DNA of 8,910 nucleotides from Polaromonas sp. GTDB taxonomy: Bacteria; Pseudomonadota; Gammaproteobacteria; Burkholderiales; Burkholderiaceae. The DNA is taken from the NCBI GenBank assembly GCA_013823505.1, contig PNMH01000118.1, positions 1 through 8,910 of the forward strand, in the 5' to 3' direction. This document shows positions 1 to 6,177 of this stretch, piece by piece. How positions within the stretch are numbered: position 1 is the first letter of the stretch; each line of letters opens with the position of its first letter. The notes beneath the pieces are model-generated. The model did no database searches and had not been told where the DNA came from. It saw only the letters and a program-made list of their open reading frames with translations. Position numbers and translations under genes: made by a program.

Positions 1-562
1 CAACCATTACGTGCCCAATCTGACCTTCGGCCCCATGGTTTGCCAGGCGCTCAAGCCCCATGCGAAAAAACCCGACGGCACACCGGTGCCGATCGACGTG
101 CACCTGATGATCCAGCCGGTGGACGCGCTGGCTGGCGCCTTCATCGACGCCGGAGCCGACCTGGTGAGCTTTCATCCCGATGCGAGTGCTCACGTGCACC
201 GCAGCGTTCAGGCCATCAAGGCCAAGGGCGCCAAGGCCGGCCTCACGTTCAACCCTGGTCAGCCCCTGGATGTGCTGGACTGGTTGATCGACGACATCGA
301 CCTGATCCTGATCATGAGCGTCAACCCCGGTTTCGGCGGACAAAGTTTCATCGACTCGGCGCTGCGCAAGATCGAGGACGCGCGCAAACGCATTGAAGCC
401 AGCGGCAAGGACATCCGCCTCGAAGTGGACGGCGGCATCAAGCCCGACAACATCCGCCGCGTGGCCGACGCAGGCGCCGACACCTTCGTGGCCGGCAGCG
501 CGATCTTCGGCAAGCCGGATTACAAAGCGGTCATCGACCAGATGCGGGCTGCGCTGGCCTGA
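1..562 (+). CDS. rpe: Ribulose-5-phosphate 3-epimerase, 5'-truncated by window edge
   Basis: Rpe interconverts D-ribulose 5-phosphate and D-xylulose 5-phosphate in the cytoplasmic pentose phosphate pathway and, in autotrophs, the Calvin cycle. The reading frame is open from base 2 and gives 186 residues starting [11 protein letters not shown]. That matches the E. coli enzyme from about residue 40, so roughly 39 N-terminal residues lie outside the window, including the first metal-binding His/Asp pair. Visible family signatures are IDVHLM (metal-binding His), the phosphate-loop region [12 protein letters not shown], and [11 protein letters not shown] with the catalytic Asp, followed by FVAGSAIF. 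The TGA stop is at 560-562, and the C-terminus falls where the family normally ends (about 225 residues in full). The usual next gene in Burkholderiales is gph; here it is displaced about 2.4 kb downstream by the Cache-MCP pair. The identification is very secure; only the start is missing. Confidence 0.97.
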   Translation, partial: NHYVPNLTFGPMVCQALKPHAKKPDGTPVPIDVHLMIQPVDALAGAFIDAGADLVSFHPDASAHVHRSVQAIKAKGAKAGLTFNPGQPLDVLDWLIDDIDLILIMSVNPGFGGQSFIDSALRKIEDARKRIEASGKDIRLEVDGGIKPDNIRRVADAGADTFVAGSAIFGKPDYKAVIDQMRAALA

Positions 563-787
563 CCCTGGCGGTGCCTCGAATCGGGTCGACCTTCAGCAGA
601 AGCACTCGACAGGTTTCCCGGCGTTGTCGCTCCCCAAGGCCCCTGCGGCGGTGTGACTGGCCGCAGCGGGGGCGTGCGCGCTGGATGGGCTTCGCCGGTC
701 CGCTCCCCGAAGGTCCGCCCCTGTGCATATAAGCACAAATCATTCAAAAACGTTCATAAGCGCCGAAAACGACACGCACTTCCGACC
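563..787. other. Non-coding spacer between rpe and the FliA promoter
   Basis: No credible gene is visible here; the short open frames lack ribosome binding sites and recognisable protein character. The first part (563-720) is GC-rich and holds the rpe-distal hairpin and a directly repeated GGTCCGC (around 697-718). From about 724 the composition switches to AT-rich, with an ATAAGC at 729-734 and a CATAAGC at 755-761, 27 bp apart. This block looks like a regulator-binding or old promoter region rather than coding sequence. Its function is unassigned. Confidence 0.5.
640..670. terminator. GC-rich hairpin downstream of rpe, possible terminator without U-tract
   Basis: CTGCGGC at 643-649 and GCCGCAG at 660-666 form a perfect 7-bp inverted repeat around a 10-nt loop. 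The stem can extend by CCC (640-642) pairing with GGG (668-670) across a bulged C667. It lies about 80 bp past the rpe stop. No T-run follows on either strand, so it does not qualify as a classical intrinsic terminator. It may assist Rho-dependent termination or protect the rpe mRNA 3' end. A chance inverted repeat in GC-rich DNA is also possible. Confidence 0.35.
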
Positions 788-814
788 TTAAGAGCCCCAC
801 TCGCTTACCGATAC
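788..814 (+). promoter_or_regulatory. Sigma-28 (FliA) type promoter for the Cache-MCP pair
   Basis: The -35 element TTAAGAGC (788-795) and the -10 element ACCGATAC (807-814) are separated by exactly 11 bp. The E. coli FliA consensus is TAAAGTTT-N11-GCCGATAA. The -10 element matches 6 of 8 positions with the CCGATA core intact. The -35 keeps four of the five leading TAAAG positions. Transcription would start near 820, leaving a leader of roughly 80 nt before the ATG at 899. The downstream genes encode a chemoreceptor and a Cache-domain sensor, the gene class normally under FliA control, which supports the call. No transcription data are available. Confidence 0.65.
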
Positions 815-832
815 TTAAGTATGGCCGCCGAA

Positions 833-871
833 CTTCTACTGGCGATCCATGTTCACTTAAGCATGTAGAAG
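833..871 (+). repeat. 7-bp inverted repeat in the 5' leader of the Cache gene
   Basis: CTTCTAC (833-839) and GTAGAAG (865-871) are perfect reverse complements separated by 25 nt. Two CATG tetramers (848-851 and 862-865) sit inside or at the edge and offer an alternative small hairpin. The segment also contains the third of three CTTAAG hexamers (787-792, 814-819, 856-861). It lies downstream of the predicted FliA start site, so it would be transcribed and could fold in the mRNA leader, or act as an operator. It ends 13 bp before the Shine-Dalgarno sequence AGGAAGG (885-891). Confidence 0.4.
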
Positions 872-898
872 ATTGACTCTGAATAGGAAGGTATTGCT

Positions 899-1360
899 AT
901 GTTGATCAAGAAACGACTCTTTCTGGGCTTGTTGCTCGCTCTCGTCACCAGTGCTGGCTTTGCGCAAGAGCGCGGCACCAAGGAGGAGGCCATGTCGATG
1001 ATGGCCGAGGCGATCAAGCACACCAAACAAGTCGGGCTCACAAAAGCCCTGGATGACTTCACCAACGACAAGGCGAATTGGGTTTCCAAGGACTTGTATG
1101 TCTCTGCCATCGACTCCAAGGGCAACAGCCTGGCGCATGGCTTCAATCCGAAGCAAGTGGGGCGAAACCTGTGGGAATTGAAGGATCCCAACGGCGTTCT
1201 CCTGGTTCAGGACCTGGTCAAAACGGGTTCGGAGAAAGGTGAGGGCTGGGTCAGCTATCAGTGGCCCGACCCGTTGACCAAAAAAATGGCCGACAAGAGC
1301 TCGCTCGTCCGTCGCGTCCCTGGTGCCGATGCATTCCTGATCATCGGAATCTATCGCTAA
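899..1360 (+). CDS. Secreted single-Cache-domain sensor protein
   Basis: The 153-residue product has a clear signal peptide: basic MLIKKR, hydrophobic residues 7-20, and likely cleavage after AGFA at about residue 22. The mature part is a single type-2 Cache (sCache_2-like) fold. Typical features are [19 protein letters not shown] (about 66-84), the [13 protein letters not shown] segment (87-99), [10 protein letters not shown] (117-126) and the ending FLIIGIYR. Cache domains bind small ligands such as organic acids in the periplasm. Here there is no transmembrane anchor or output domain, so the protein is probably soluble in the periplasm. The start is fixed by AGGAAGG at 885-891, 7 nt upstream. 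The gene lies 28 bp before an MCP gene in the same direction and probably shares its transcript and FliA promoter. GC is lower than in flanking genes. The role as partner or ligand carrier for that receptor is inference; the ligand cannot be read from sequence. Confidence 0.85.
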   Translation: MLIKKRLFLGLLLALVTSAGFAQERGTKEEAMSMMAEAIKHTKQVGLTKALDDFTNDKANWVSKDLYVSAIDSKGNSLAHGFNPKQVGRNLWELKDPNGVLLVQDLVKTGSEKGEGWVSYQWPDPLTKKMADKSSLVRRVPGADAFLIIGIYR

Positions 1361-1388
1361 TGCCGCTTACACCGCCAGTGAGGTCAAC

Positions 1389-2963
1389 ATGACACGTTTT
1401 TTTCGCGATTTATCCATTTCGACAAAGCTCGCAGTTGCCCCGCTGGCGGTGTTGTTTGCTCTTGTGGCCGTTGTTGCCGTGGTGCTGTTGGCGCTGCAGA
1501 AAACATCAGGCTTGGCGCAGCAGCTGATTGAAGTCAACCTTCCGCATTCGCAGCAGGCGGAGATCCTGCGCAGAGATCTCACCATGCTGAATTCCCTGTT
1601 GAACCAAAGCATTGCGTGGGAAGGTGCTGGTGCGAAACAGGATGCCATCGCCGAGATCGACAAGCGGTTTGCCAGTGCGGTCCAGCAAATTGACGCCAAG
1701 TTTGCCGAAGGAGTTGAGACCGGATTCCTGGAAGAGGACATGCAGGTTCTGTGGAAAAAATACGCCTCCGAATCCAACGCGGCTCTGGAGATGAAAAGCA
1801 CGGCGCTGGCCATGTCGTTGCAATGGCTTTCCAACACGGAGGGCATCTTCACAACACTGGATGTTCGGCTGGACGACAAGGTTCAGGCGGCGGCAGCCGC
1901 TGCAAAAGACTCCGGCATGGCCGTGCGCGAAAGTCTTCTGTCGGCCAGCTTCACCGCGATGGCTTTGGTTGCCGCGGCGCTGGCCCTTGGCATTGGCGTG
2001 TCGTGGGCTGTCTACCGCATGATCAGCGGCCCATTGCTGCAGGCGGTGGTCTTGGCGAAAAACGTCGCGAAAGGGAATCTCAATGTTGATGAGGTGGCAT
2101 GCTCGAAAGACGAAGTGGGCCAACTTCTGGCTGCACTCAAAGAGATGACGGAAAGCCTCTCTTCCATCGTCGGCGTGGTTCGCGACGGAAGCGAGGGTGT
2201 GTCGACGGCATCCTCCCAGATCGCCATGGGCAATCAAGATCTGTCGATTCGCACAGAGCAGCAAGCGGGAGCGCTGGAAGAAACCACCGCGACCATGGAA
2301 GAGTTGGGCAGTACGCTCCTCACCAACGCTGACAATGCCCAGCAAGCCAATCAACTCGCCCGATCAGCAGCAGACATTGCGACGCAGGGCGGTGTGTTGA
2401 TGGGTCAGGTCGTGGACACGATGCAAGGCATCAGCGTGTCGAGCCGCAAGATCGGCGACATCATTGGTGTCATTGATGGCATTGCCTTTCAGACGAACAT
2501 ACTCGCGTTGAATGCGGCAGTCGAGGCGGCGCGGGCTGGTGAGCAGGGCCGTGGATTTGCCGTGGTAGCGGGGGAAGTGAGAGGCCTGGCAAAGCGCAGT
2601 GCCGATGCTGCGAAGGAAATCAAGAGTTTGATCTCGGGCAATGTGGCGCAGGTCGAGCACGGGTTTCTTCTCGTTGGCGATGCAGGGAGGACCATGGACA
2701 GCATTGTTCAATCGATCCAGAGGGTCAGCGACATCGTGGGCGAGATCAGCTCGGCCACGATCGAGCAGTCCAGCAGCATTCGGCAGGTGGTCGAAGCGGT
2801 CGGTCAAATGGACCGTTTTACCCAACAAAATGCGGCGCTGGTTGAGCAAAGCGCGGCCGCAGCGGAGAGCATGGCCAAACAGGCGCAGCAACTCGTCCAA
2901 GCCGTATCAGTGTTTTCATTGGCCGGTGAGGCGGGTCTTTTTGAAGAACCCTCAACCATCTGA
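1389..2963 (+). CDS. Methyl-accepting chemotaxis protein (transmembrane chemoreceptor)
   Basis: The 524-residue protein has standard MCP architecture. A first membrane helix (about 14-36) is followed by a largely helical periplasmic region (about 37-185) consistent with a four-helix-bundle sensor. A second membrane helix (about 188-210), HAMP (about 211-263) and the long cytoplasmic coiled-coil signalling domain complete it. The hairpin tip that contacts CheA/CheW is intact at about 363-401 ([20 protein letters not shown], then [15 protein letters not shown]). Glutamate/glutamine-rich methylation-type helices are visible near [16 protein letters not shown] (291-306) and in the C-terminal helix. 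It ends EEPSTI, with no NWETF-type pentapeptide for CheR/CheB. GTGAGGT (1378-1384) is the ribosome binding site. It modulates CheA activity in response to ligand and thus flagellar (or pilus) motility. The preceding secreted Cache protein may supply ligand recognition; that link is inference. The ligand is unknown. Sampled GC (about 48-52%) is clearly below that of neighbouring genes. Confidence 0.95.
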   Translation: MTRFFRDLSISTKLAVAPLAVLFALVAVVAVVLLALQKTSGLAQQLIEVNLPHSQQAEILRRDLTMLNSLLNQSIAWEGAGAKQDAIAEIDKRFASAVQQIDAKFAEGVETGFLEEDMQVLWKKYASESNAALEMKSTALAMSLQWLSNTEGIFTTLDVRLDDKVQAAAAAAKDSGMAVRESLLSASFTAMALVAAALALGIGVSWAVYRMISGPLLQAVVLAKNVAKGNLNVDEVACSKDEVGQLLAALKEMTESLSSIVGVVRDGSEGVSTASSQIAMGNQDLSIRTEQQAGALEETTATMEELGSTLLTNADNAQQANQLARSAADIATQGGVLMGQVVDTMQGISVSSRKIGDIIGVIDGIAFQTNILALNAAVEAARAGEQGRGFAVVAGEVRGLAKRSADAAKEIKSLISGNVAQVEHGFLLVGDAGRTMDSIVQSIQRVSDIVGEISSATIEQSSSIRQVVEAVGQMDRFTQQNAALVEQSAAAAESMAKQAQQLVQAVSVFSLAGEAGLFEEPSTI

Positions 2964-2980
2964 GGAAAGTCGAAATTTCA

Positions 2981-3685
2981 ATGCGCAACTTGCGCTTCGT
3001 GAACTCCATGAATTCAGACCCGCAGGGCGTCCGTGCCGTGATCGTGGACCTGGACGGCACGATGATCGACACGTTGGGCGACTTCGACGTCGCCCTGAAC
3101 GAGACATTGAAAGCGCTGGGCCGGCCGGGGGTCACCCGCGCCGACATCGAGCGCATGGTGGGCAAGGGCTCGGCGCACCTGATCCGCTCGGCGCTGCTGC
3201 ACGGTGGTCTGGGGGCTGAAGACGCAGCGGCGCTGCAAGCCGATGCCTGGACGCGTTACCAAGCGCATTACCTTGCCATCAACGGCGCGCACAGTGCGGT
3301 GTACCCCGGGGTCGTCGAGGGCCTTGCCGCGTTGCGCGCAAAGGGCCTGCCGCTGGCCTGCCTGACCAACAAGCCCCACGCTTTCGCCGTGCCGTTGCTC
3401 CGGGCCAAGGGCTTGCTGAGCTTTTTTGCCCACGTGTTTGGCGGCGACAGCTTCGCGCGCACCAAGCCCGACCCTTTGCCTTTGCTGAAAACTTGCGAGG
3501 CACTGGGCACACCACCCGCTCAGACGCTCATGGTGGGCGATTCGCAAAACGACGGCATCGCCGCACGCGCAGCCGGCTGCCCGGTGGTGCTGGTGACCTA
3601 CGGCTACAACCATGGCGACCCGATTGCCCAAGCGCCGCACGACCGCTTGATCGGCTCGCTGGCCGAGCTGGTCACTTCTTTTTGA
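2981..3685 (+). CDS. gph: Phosphoglycolate phosphatase (HAD superfamily)
   Basis: Gph hydrolyses 2-phosphoglycolate, from RuBisCO oxygenation or DNA repair, to glycolate. All four HAD motifs are present in the 234-residue reading. Motif I is VDLDGTMIDT with nucleophile Asp23 and general acid Asp25. Motif II is CLTN with Thr129, motif III is TKPDP with Lys162, and motif IV is MVGDSQND with Asp187 and Asp191. The helical cap lies between motifs I and II (about 30-110). Length is slightly below the 252 residues of E. coli Gph. The start is uncertain: the ATG at 2981 has AGGAAAG (2963-2969) 11 nt upstream, a longish spacing. The ATG at 3008 would give 225 residues but has no good ribosome binding site. 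The gene begins 17 bp after the MCP stop, so it may be read from the chemotaxis transcript. In this bacterial group gph normally follows rpe directly. HAD paralogues have related activities, but the rpe/trp context favours Gph. Confidence 0.92.
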   Translation: MRNLRFVNSMNSDPQGVRAVIVDLDGTMIDTLGDFDVALNETLKALGRPGVTRADIERMVGKGSAHLIRSALLHGGLGAEDAAALQADAWTRYQAHYLAINGAHSAVYPGVVEGLAALRAKGLPLACLTNKPHAFAVPLLRAKGLLSFFAHVFGGDSFARTKPDPLPLLKTCEALGTPPAQTLMVGDSQNDGIAARAAGCPVVLVTYGYNHGDPIAQAPHDRLIGSLAELVTSF

Positions 3686-4280
3686 TACCGAGCAAGGCGT
3701 CCTTGAGCTGCCAGTCGGCCGGCTTGGGCCCCAGCCAGATGCGCATCAGCGCATTGAAGAACTCGGGTTCCTTGAAGGGCTCACCTTCCACCTGACCCTT
3801 GATGGTCAGCACCGTGCCGGTGCCGGGAATCCAGTCGATGAGAAAGGTGTCGCCCTCGACCAGCTTCTTGTGGTCGCTGAACACCTGACTCATGCGCAAC
3901 ACACCGGGAATGAGCTTGGAGAACGCTGCGCGGTCCATGTTGTCTTCCATGCCGCGCGAAAACAGCTTGCCGAGCTCGGCCGAATCGATGTCGCGCAGCA
4001 TGGTGATGGTCATGCGCCGGGGGCCGGTGGCGGCCAGCACCGCCTCGGGCGTTTCGGCCTTCTGGCCCAGGTAGAGCCCGGCGGTGTACACCTTGAACAC
4101 CGCCTTGTAGCGGATGCCCGCGCCGTTGAGCTGCAGGGGCTGGCCAGCCACGGTGACGCGGTCTTCCAGCTTGACGCCGCTCACCTCCACGGTGGCGGCC
4201 TGACCAAGCGCCGGCAGGAGCAGGGCGGTGCACAGGGTGACCGCCGCCAGGATCGATGGGGACAAGGGCTTGTGTTTCAT
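3672..4280 (-). CDS. Exported chalcone isomerase-like protein (Chalcone_3 type)
   Basis: The 202-residue product carries a signal peptide, MKHK followed by a hydrophobic stretch to about residue 27. The probable cleavage site is at GQA-A or AA-T, so the mature protein would be periplasmic. The mature part matches the bacterial chalcone isomerase-like family. Visible features are VSGVKLEDRVTVAGQPLQLN (33-52), IRYKAVFKVYTAGLYLG (56-72), the LRDID segment (95-99), an FxIDWIPGTGT-like strand (146-156) and the C-terminal FFNALMRIWLGPKPAD (174-189). Despite the name, bacterial members of this kind have no established flavonoid substrate, and their function is unknown. A GGAG ribosome binding site (rc of 4285-4288) supports the ATG at 4278-4280. 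Its 3' end overlaps the convergent gph end by 14 bp (3672-3685). Upstream it faces the trp control region. Confidence 0.88.
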   Translation of the reverse strand: MKHKPLSPSILAAVTLCTALLLPALGQAATVEVSGVKLEDRVTVAGQPLQLNGAGIRYKAVFKVYTAGLYLGQKAETPEAVLAATGPRRMTITMLRDIDSAELGKLFSRGMEDNMDRAAFSKLIPGVLRMSQVFSDHKKLVEGDTFLIDWIPGTGTVLTIKGQVEGEPFKEPEFFNALMRIWLGPKPADWQLKDALLGIKKK

Positions 4281-4295
4281 GGGGCTCCGGATCGG

Positions 4296-4322
4296 AAAAA
4301 AAGAACAGCCGTTCTATTTTTT
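4296..4322. promoter_or_regulatory. A-tract/GAAC-GTTC/T-tract imperfect palindrome
   Basis: Seven A residues (4296-4302) precede GAAC (4303-4306), a 4-nt loop, GTTC (4311-4314), then T, A and six T residues (4317-4322). The stem AGAAC/GTTCT is 5 bp and can extend through A:T pairs past one mismatch. In the minus-strand transcript it would be a hairpin followed by seven U residues about 5 nt before the ribosome binding site of the chalcone isomerase-like gene. That geometry resembles a weak intrinsic terminator or attenuator in the leader. It is symmetric, so it could also insulate against forward transcription, or be an operator. The short stem keeps confidence low. Confidence 0.4.
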
Positions 4323-4393
4323 CAATTGTCCCTTTGGGTTGAAGTACCGTTCACAGGGTTTAGCCGTAAAACCAAAGCATCGCCGCGTGACCC

Positions 4394-4422
4394 ACGACAC
4401 GCCACAGACCCTTTGCTACACT
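4394..4422 (+). promoter_or_regulatory. Predicted sigma-70 promoter for the trpE operon
   Basis: TACACT at 4417-4422 is preceded by TG at 4414-4415, with one base between, giving an extended -10 element. A partial -35, ACGACA (4394-4399, 4 of 6 to TTGACA), is 17 bp upstream. Predicted initiation is at about 4428-4431, immediately before the ATG at 4432, so the leader peptide mRNA may be almost or completely leaderless. Since trpE is cut off from gph by an opposing gene, it needs its own promoter, and this is the best candidate between 4281 and 4677. No operator is evident. Confidence 0.5.
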
Positions 4423-4431
4423 CGCGCCACC

Positions 4432-4515
4432 ATGTTCAACCCATGCACAACCCCCTCAGGTGTTCTGCCGAGCCGCAACGGCCGGGGAGCCTGGCCCTGG
4501 CGCAAGCCAGCGTAA
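4432..4515 (+). CDS. trpL: Candidate trp operon leader peptide
   Basis: A 27-codon ORF starts with ATG at 4432 and ends TAA at 4513-4515, 162 bp before trpE. It encodes MFNPCTTPSGVLPSRNGRG then AWPWRKPA. Trp21 (TGG, 4492-4494) and Trp23 (TGG, 4498-4500) sit close to the stop, the hallmark of ribosome-stalling trp leader peptides. The Trp23 codon lies inside a perfect hairpin, CTGGC-GCAA-GCCAG (4497-4510). GGGGAG (4484-4489), just upstream of the Trp codons, can pair with CTCCCC (4523-4528) just after the stop, giving mutually exclusive folds. There is no separate ribosome binding site; the predicted transcription start is only about 1-4 nt upstream, so translation could be leaderless. I see no U-tract terminator before trpE, so the exact attenuation mechanism is unclear. 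The trpL name is inferred from position and Trp content. Confidence 0.55.
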   Translation: MFNPCTTPSGVLPSRNGRGAWPWRKPA

Positions 4516-4558
4516 ACGTGCACTCCCCCCGGGGTTGGCACAGCGACCCATGGGCCCC
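4484..4558 (+). promoter_or_regulatory. Potential trp attenuator region with competing stems
   Basis: Several inverted repeats surround the end of the leader ORF. CTGGC/GCCAG (4497-4501 with 4506-4510) closes a GCAA loop. GGGGAG/CTCCCC pairs 4484-4489 with 4523-4528. GGGT/ACCC pairs 4532-4535 with 4546-4549, and GGGG (4531-4534) can pair with CCCC (4555-4558). The second pairing encloses the first hairpin and spans the stop codon, so ribosome position at the Trp codons would change which forms. No stretch of T residues follows these stems, so termination, if any, may be Rho-dependent, or the stems may control translation. The pairings are hand-read and unscored. The rest of the stretch up to trpE (4559-4664) is GC-rich and shows no other feature. 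Confidence 0.4.
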
Positions 4559-4677
4559 GCGCCCGCCGCTGCGCCGCCCCACCCAAGACCGGCAGCACCC
4601 CTGACCGGATGGCATGGAACCCAGCGCCCCGCCCGATGTGTCAATGACCCGACGCGTGGCCGACGGAAAGAACGAAC

Positions 4678-6177
4678 ATGATCACCGAACTGGAATTCAA
4701 GAGCCTGGCCCAGCAGGGCTACAACCGCATCCCGCTGATGGCCGAGGCTTTTGCGGATCTCGAAACTCCCCTCTCGCTCTACCTCAAGCTCGCGCATGGG
4801 CGCGGCGACGGCAAGCACAGCTTCTTGCTCGAATCGGTGGTGGGCGGTGAACGCTTCGGGCGCTACAGCTTCATCGGCCTGCCCGCGCGCACGCTGCTGC
4901 GCGCCACCGGCTTCGGCGCCGAGGCCAAAACCGAGGTGGTGCGCGACGGCGTGGTGATCGAGACTGATCACGGCAACCCGCTCGACTTCATCGCCGCCTA
5001 CCAGCAGCGTTTCAAGGTCGCGCTGCGCCCGGGCCTGCCGCGCTTCTGCGGTGGCCTGGCCGGCTACTTCGGTTACGACGCGGTGCGCCACATCGAGAAG
5101 AAGCTGGAAAAGACCTGCCCGCCCGACACCCTGGGCTGCCCCGACATCCTCTTGCTGCAGTGCGAAGAGCTCGCGGTGATCGACAACCTCTCGGGCAAGC
5201 TGTATCTCATCGTCTACGCCGACCCCGGCCAGCCCGAGGCCTATGCCAACGGCAAGAAGCGCCTGCGCGAATTGCGCGAGGCGCTCAAATACTCGGTGAG
5301 CGCGCCTGTGGTCAAGCCCAGCCAGGGTTACCCAGCCGAGCGCGACTTTGCCAAGGCCGACTACTTGAAGGCGGTGGACCGCGCCAAGGAGCTGATTGCC
5401 GCGGGCGACTTCATGCAGGTGCAGGTGGGCCAGCGCATCAAGAAGCGCTACACCGAGTCGCCGCTGAGCCTGTACCGCGCGCTGCGTTCGCTCAATCCCT
5501 CGCCCTACATGTACTACTACCACTTCGGGGATTTCCACGTGGTGGGTGCCTCGCCCGAGATCCTGGTGCGCCAGGAAAACACGGTCGAGGGCACCAAGGT
5601 GACGATCCGCCCGCTGGCGGGCACCCGCCCGCGCGGCGCCACGCCCGAGCAGGACAAGGCGACCGAAGCCGAGCTGATCAACGACCCGAAGGAGCGCGCC
5701 GAACATGTGATGCTGATCGACCTGGCGCGCAACGACATCGGGCGCATCGCGAAGATCGGCACGGTCAAGGTGACCGAGGCGTTTGCGGTGGAGCGCTACA
5801 GCCACGTGATGCACATCGTGAGCAACGTCGAAGGCATGCTGGTGGACGGCATGACCAGCATGGACGTGCTCAAGGCCACTTTCCCGGCCGGCACACTCAC
5901 CGGTGCGCCCAAGGTGCACGCCATGGAGCTGATCGACCAGCTGGAGCCGACCAAGCGCGGTATCTACGGCGGTGCGTGTGGCTACCTCAGTTATGCGGGC
6001 GACATGGACGTGGCCATTGCCATCCGCACCGGGATCATCAAGGACCAGACACTTTATGTGCAGGCCGCGGCCGGCGTGGTGGCCGACTCTGTGCCCGAGA
6101 TGGAGTGGAGGGAAACGGAGCACAAGGCGCGGGCCTTGTTGCGCGCAGCCGAACTGGTTGAGGAGGGTCTGGAATGA
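4678..6177 (+). CDS. trpE: Anthranilate synthase component I
   Basis: TrpE converts chorismate plus ammonia, supplied by TrpG, to anthranilate and pyruvate, the first committed step of tryptophan synthesis. The 499-residue protein is full length for the family. The N-terminal domain holds LLES at 50-53, the signature of the tryptophan feedback-binding site. The C-terminal chorismate-binding domain shows [19 protein letters not shown] (276-294), [11 protein letters not shown] (310-320), [21 protein letters not shown] (336-356, with His343), HIVSNVEG (379-386), [19 protein letters not shown] (402-420) and [13 protein letters not shown] (472-484). LLES together with GTLTGAPK separates it from PabB-only enzymes, though an aminodeoxychorismate role cannot be fully excluded. 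GGAAAG (4665-4670), 7 nt upstream, sets the start. It overlaps trpG by 4 bp (ATGA), typical of coupling that yields equal subunit amounts. Expression is probably governed by the upstream promoter and leader. Confidence 0.97.
   Translation: MITELEFKSLAQQGYNRIPLMAEAFADLETPLSLYLKLAHGRGDGKHSFLLESVVGGERFGRYSFIGLPARTLLRATGFGAEAKTEVVRDGVVIETDHGNPLDFIAAYQQRFKVALRPGLPRFCGGLAGYFGYDAVRHIEKKLEKTCPPDTLGCPDILLLQCEELAVIDNLSGKLYLIVYADPGQPEAYANGKKRLRELREALKYSVSAPVVKPSQGYPAERDFAKADYLKAVDRAKELIAAGDFMQVQVGQRIKKRYTESPLSLYRALRSLNPSPYMYYYHFGDFHVVGASPEILVRQENTVEGTKVTIRPLAGTRPRGATPEQDKATEAELINDPKERAEHVMLIDLARNDIGRIAKIGTVKVTEAFAVERYSHVMHIVSNVEGMLVDGMTSMDVLKATFPAGTLTGAPKVHAMELIDQLEPTKRGIYGGACGYLSYAGDMDVAIAIRTGIIKDQTLYVQAAAGVVADSVPEMEWRETEHKARALLRAAELVEEGLE

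Noticed and set aside
520..868. Short open frames in the rpe-Cache spacer on both strands
   Set aside because: They have no ribosome binding sites, no recognisable protein features, and composition set by local GC content.
1506..2354. A 282-codon antisense open frame within the MCP gene
   Set aside because: It has no recognisable motifs and low-complexity composition, and it lies entirely inside a well-supported chemoreceptor gene.
4303..4314. GAAC-N4-GTTC as a LexA (SOS) box
   Set aside because: That form is the Gram-positive LexA site. Betaproteobacterial LexA uses CTGT-N8-ACAG, and no SOS gene is adjacent.
4443..4604. Alternative 53-codon leader ORF in another frame before trpE
   Set aside because: Its tryptophan codons are scattered, it has no ribosome binding site, and it is not near the predicted start. 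The 4432-4515 ORF has the better WPW-stop arrangement.
4456..6123. A 555-codon antisense open frame across trpE
   Set aside because: Its His/Val/Arg/Leu-rich composition is the typical mirror of a GC-rich gene, and trpE fully explains the region.
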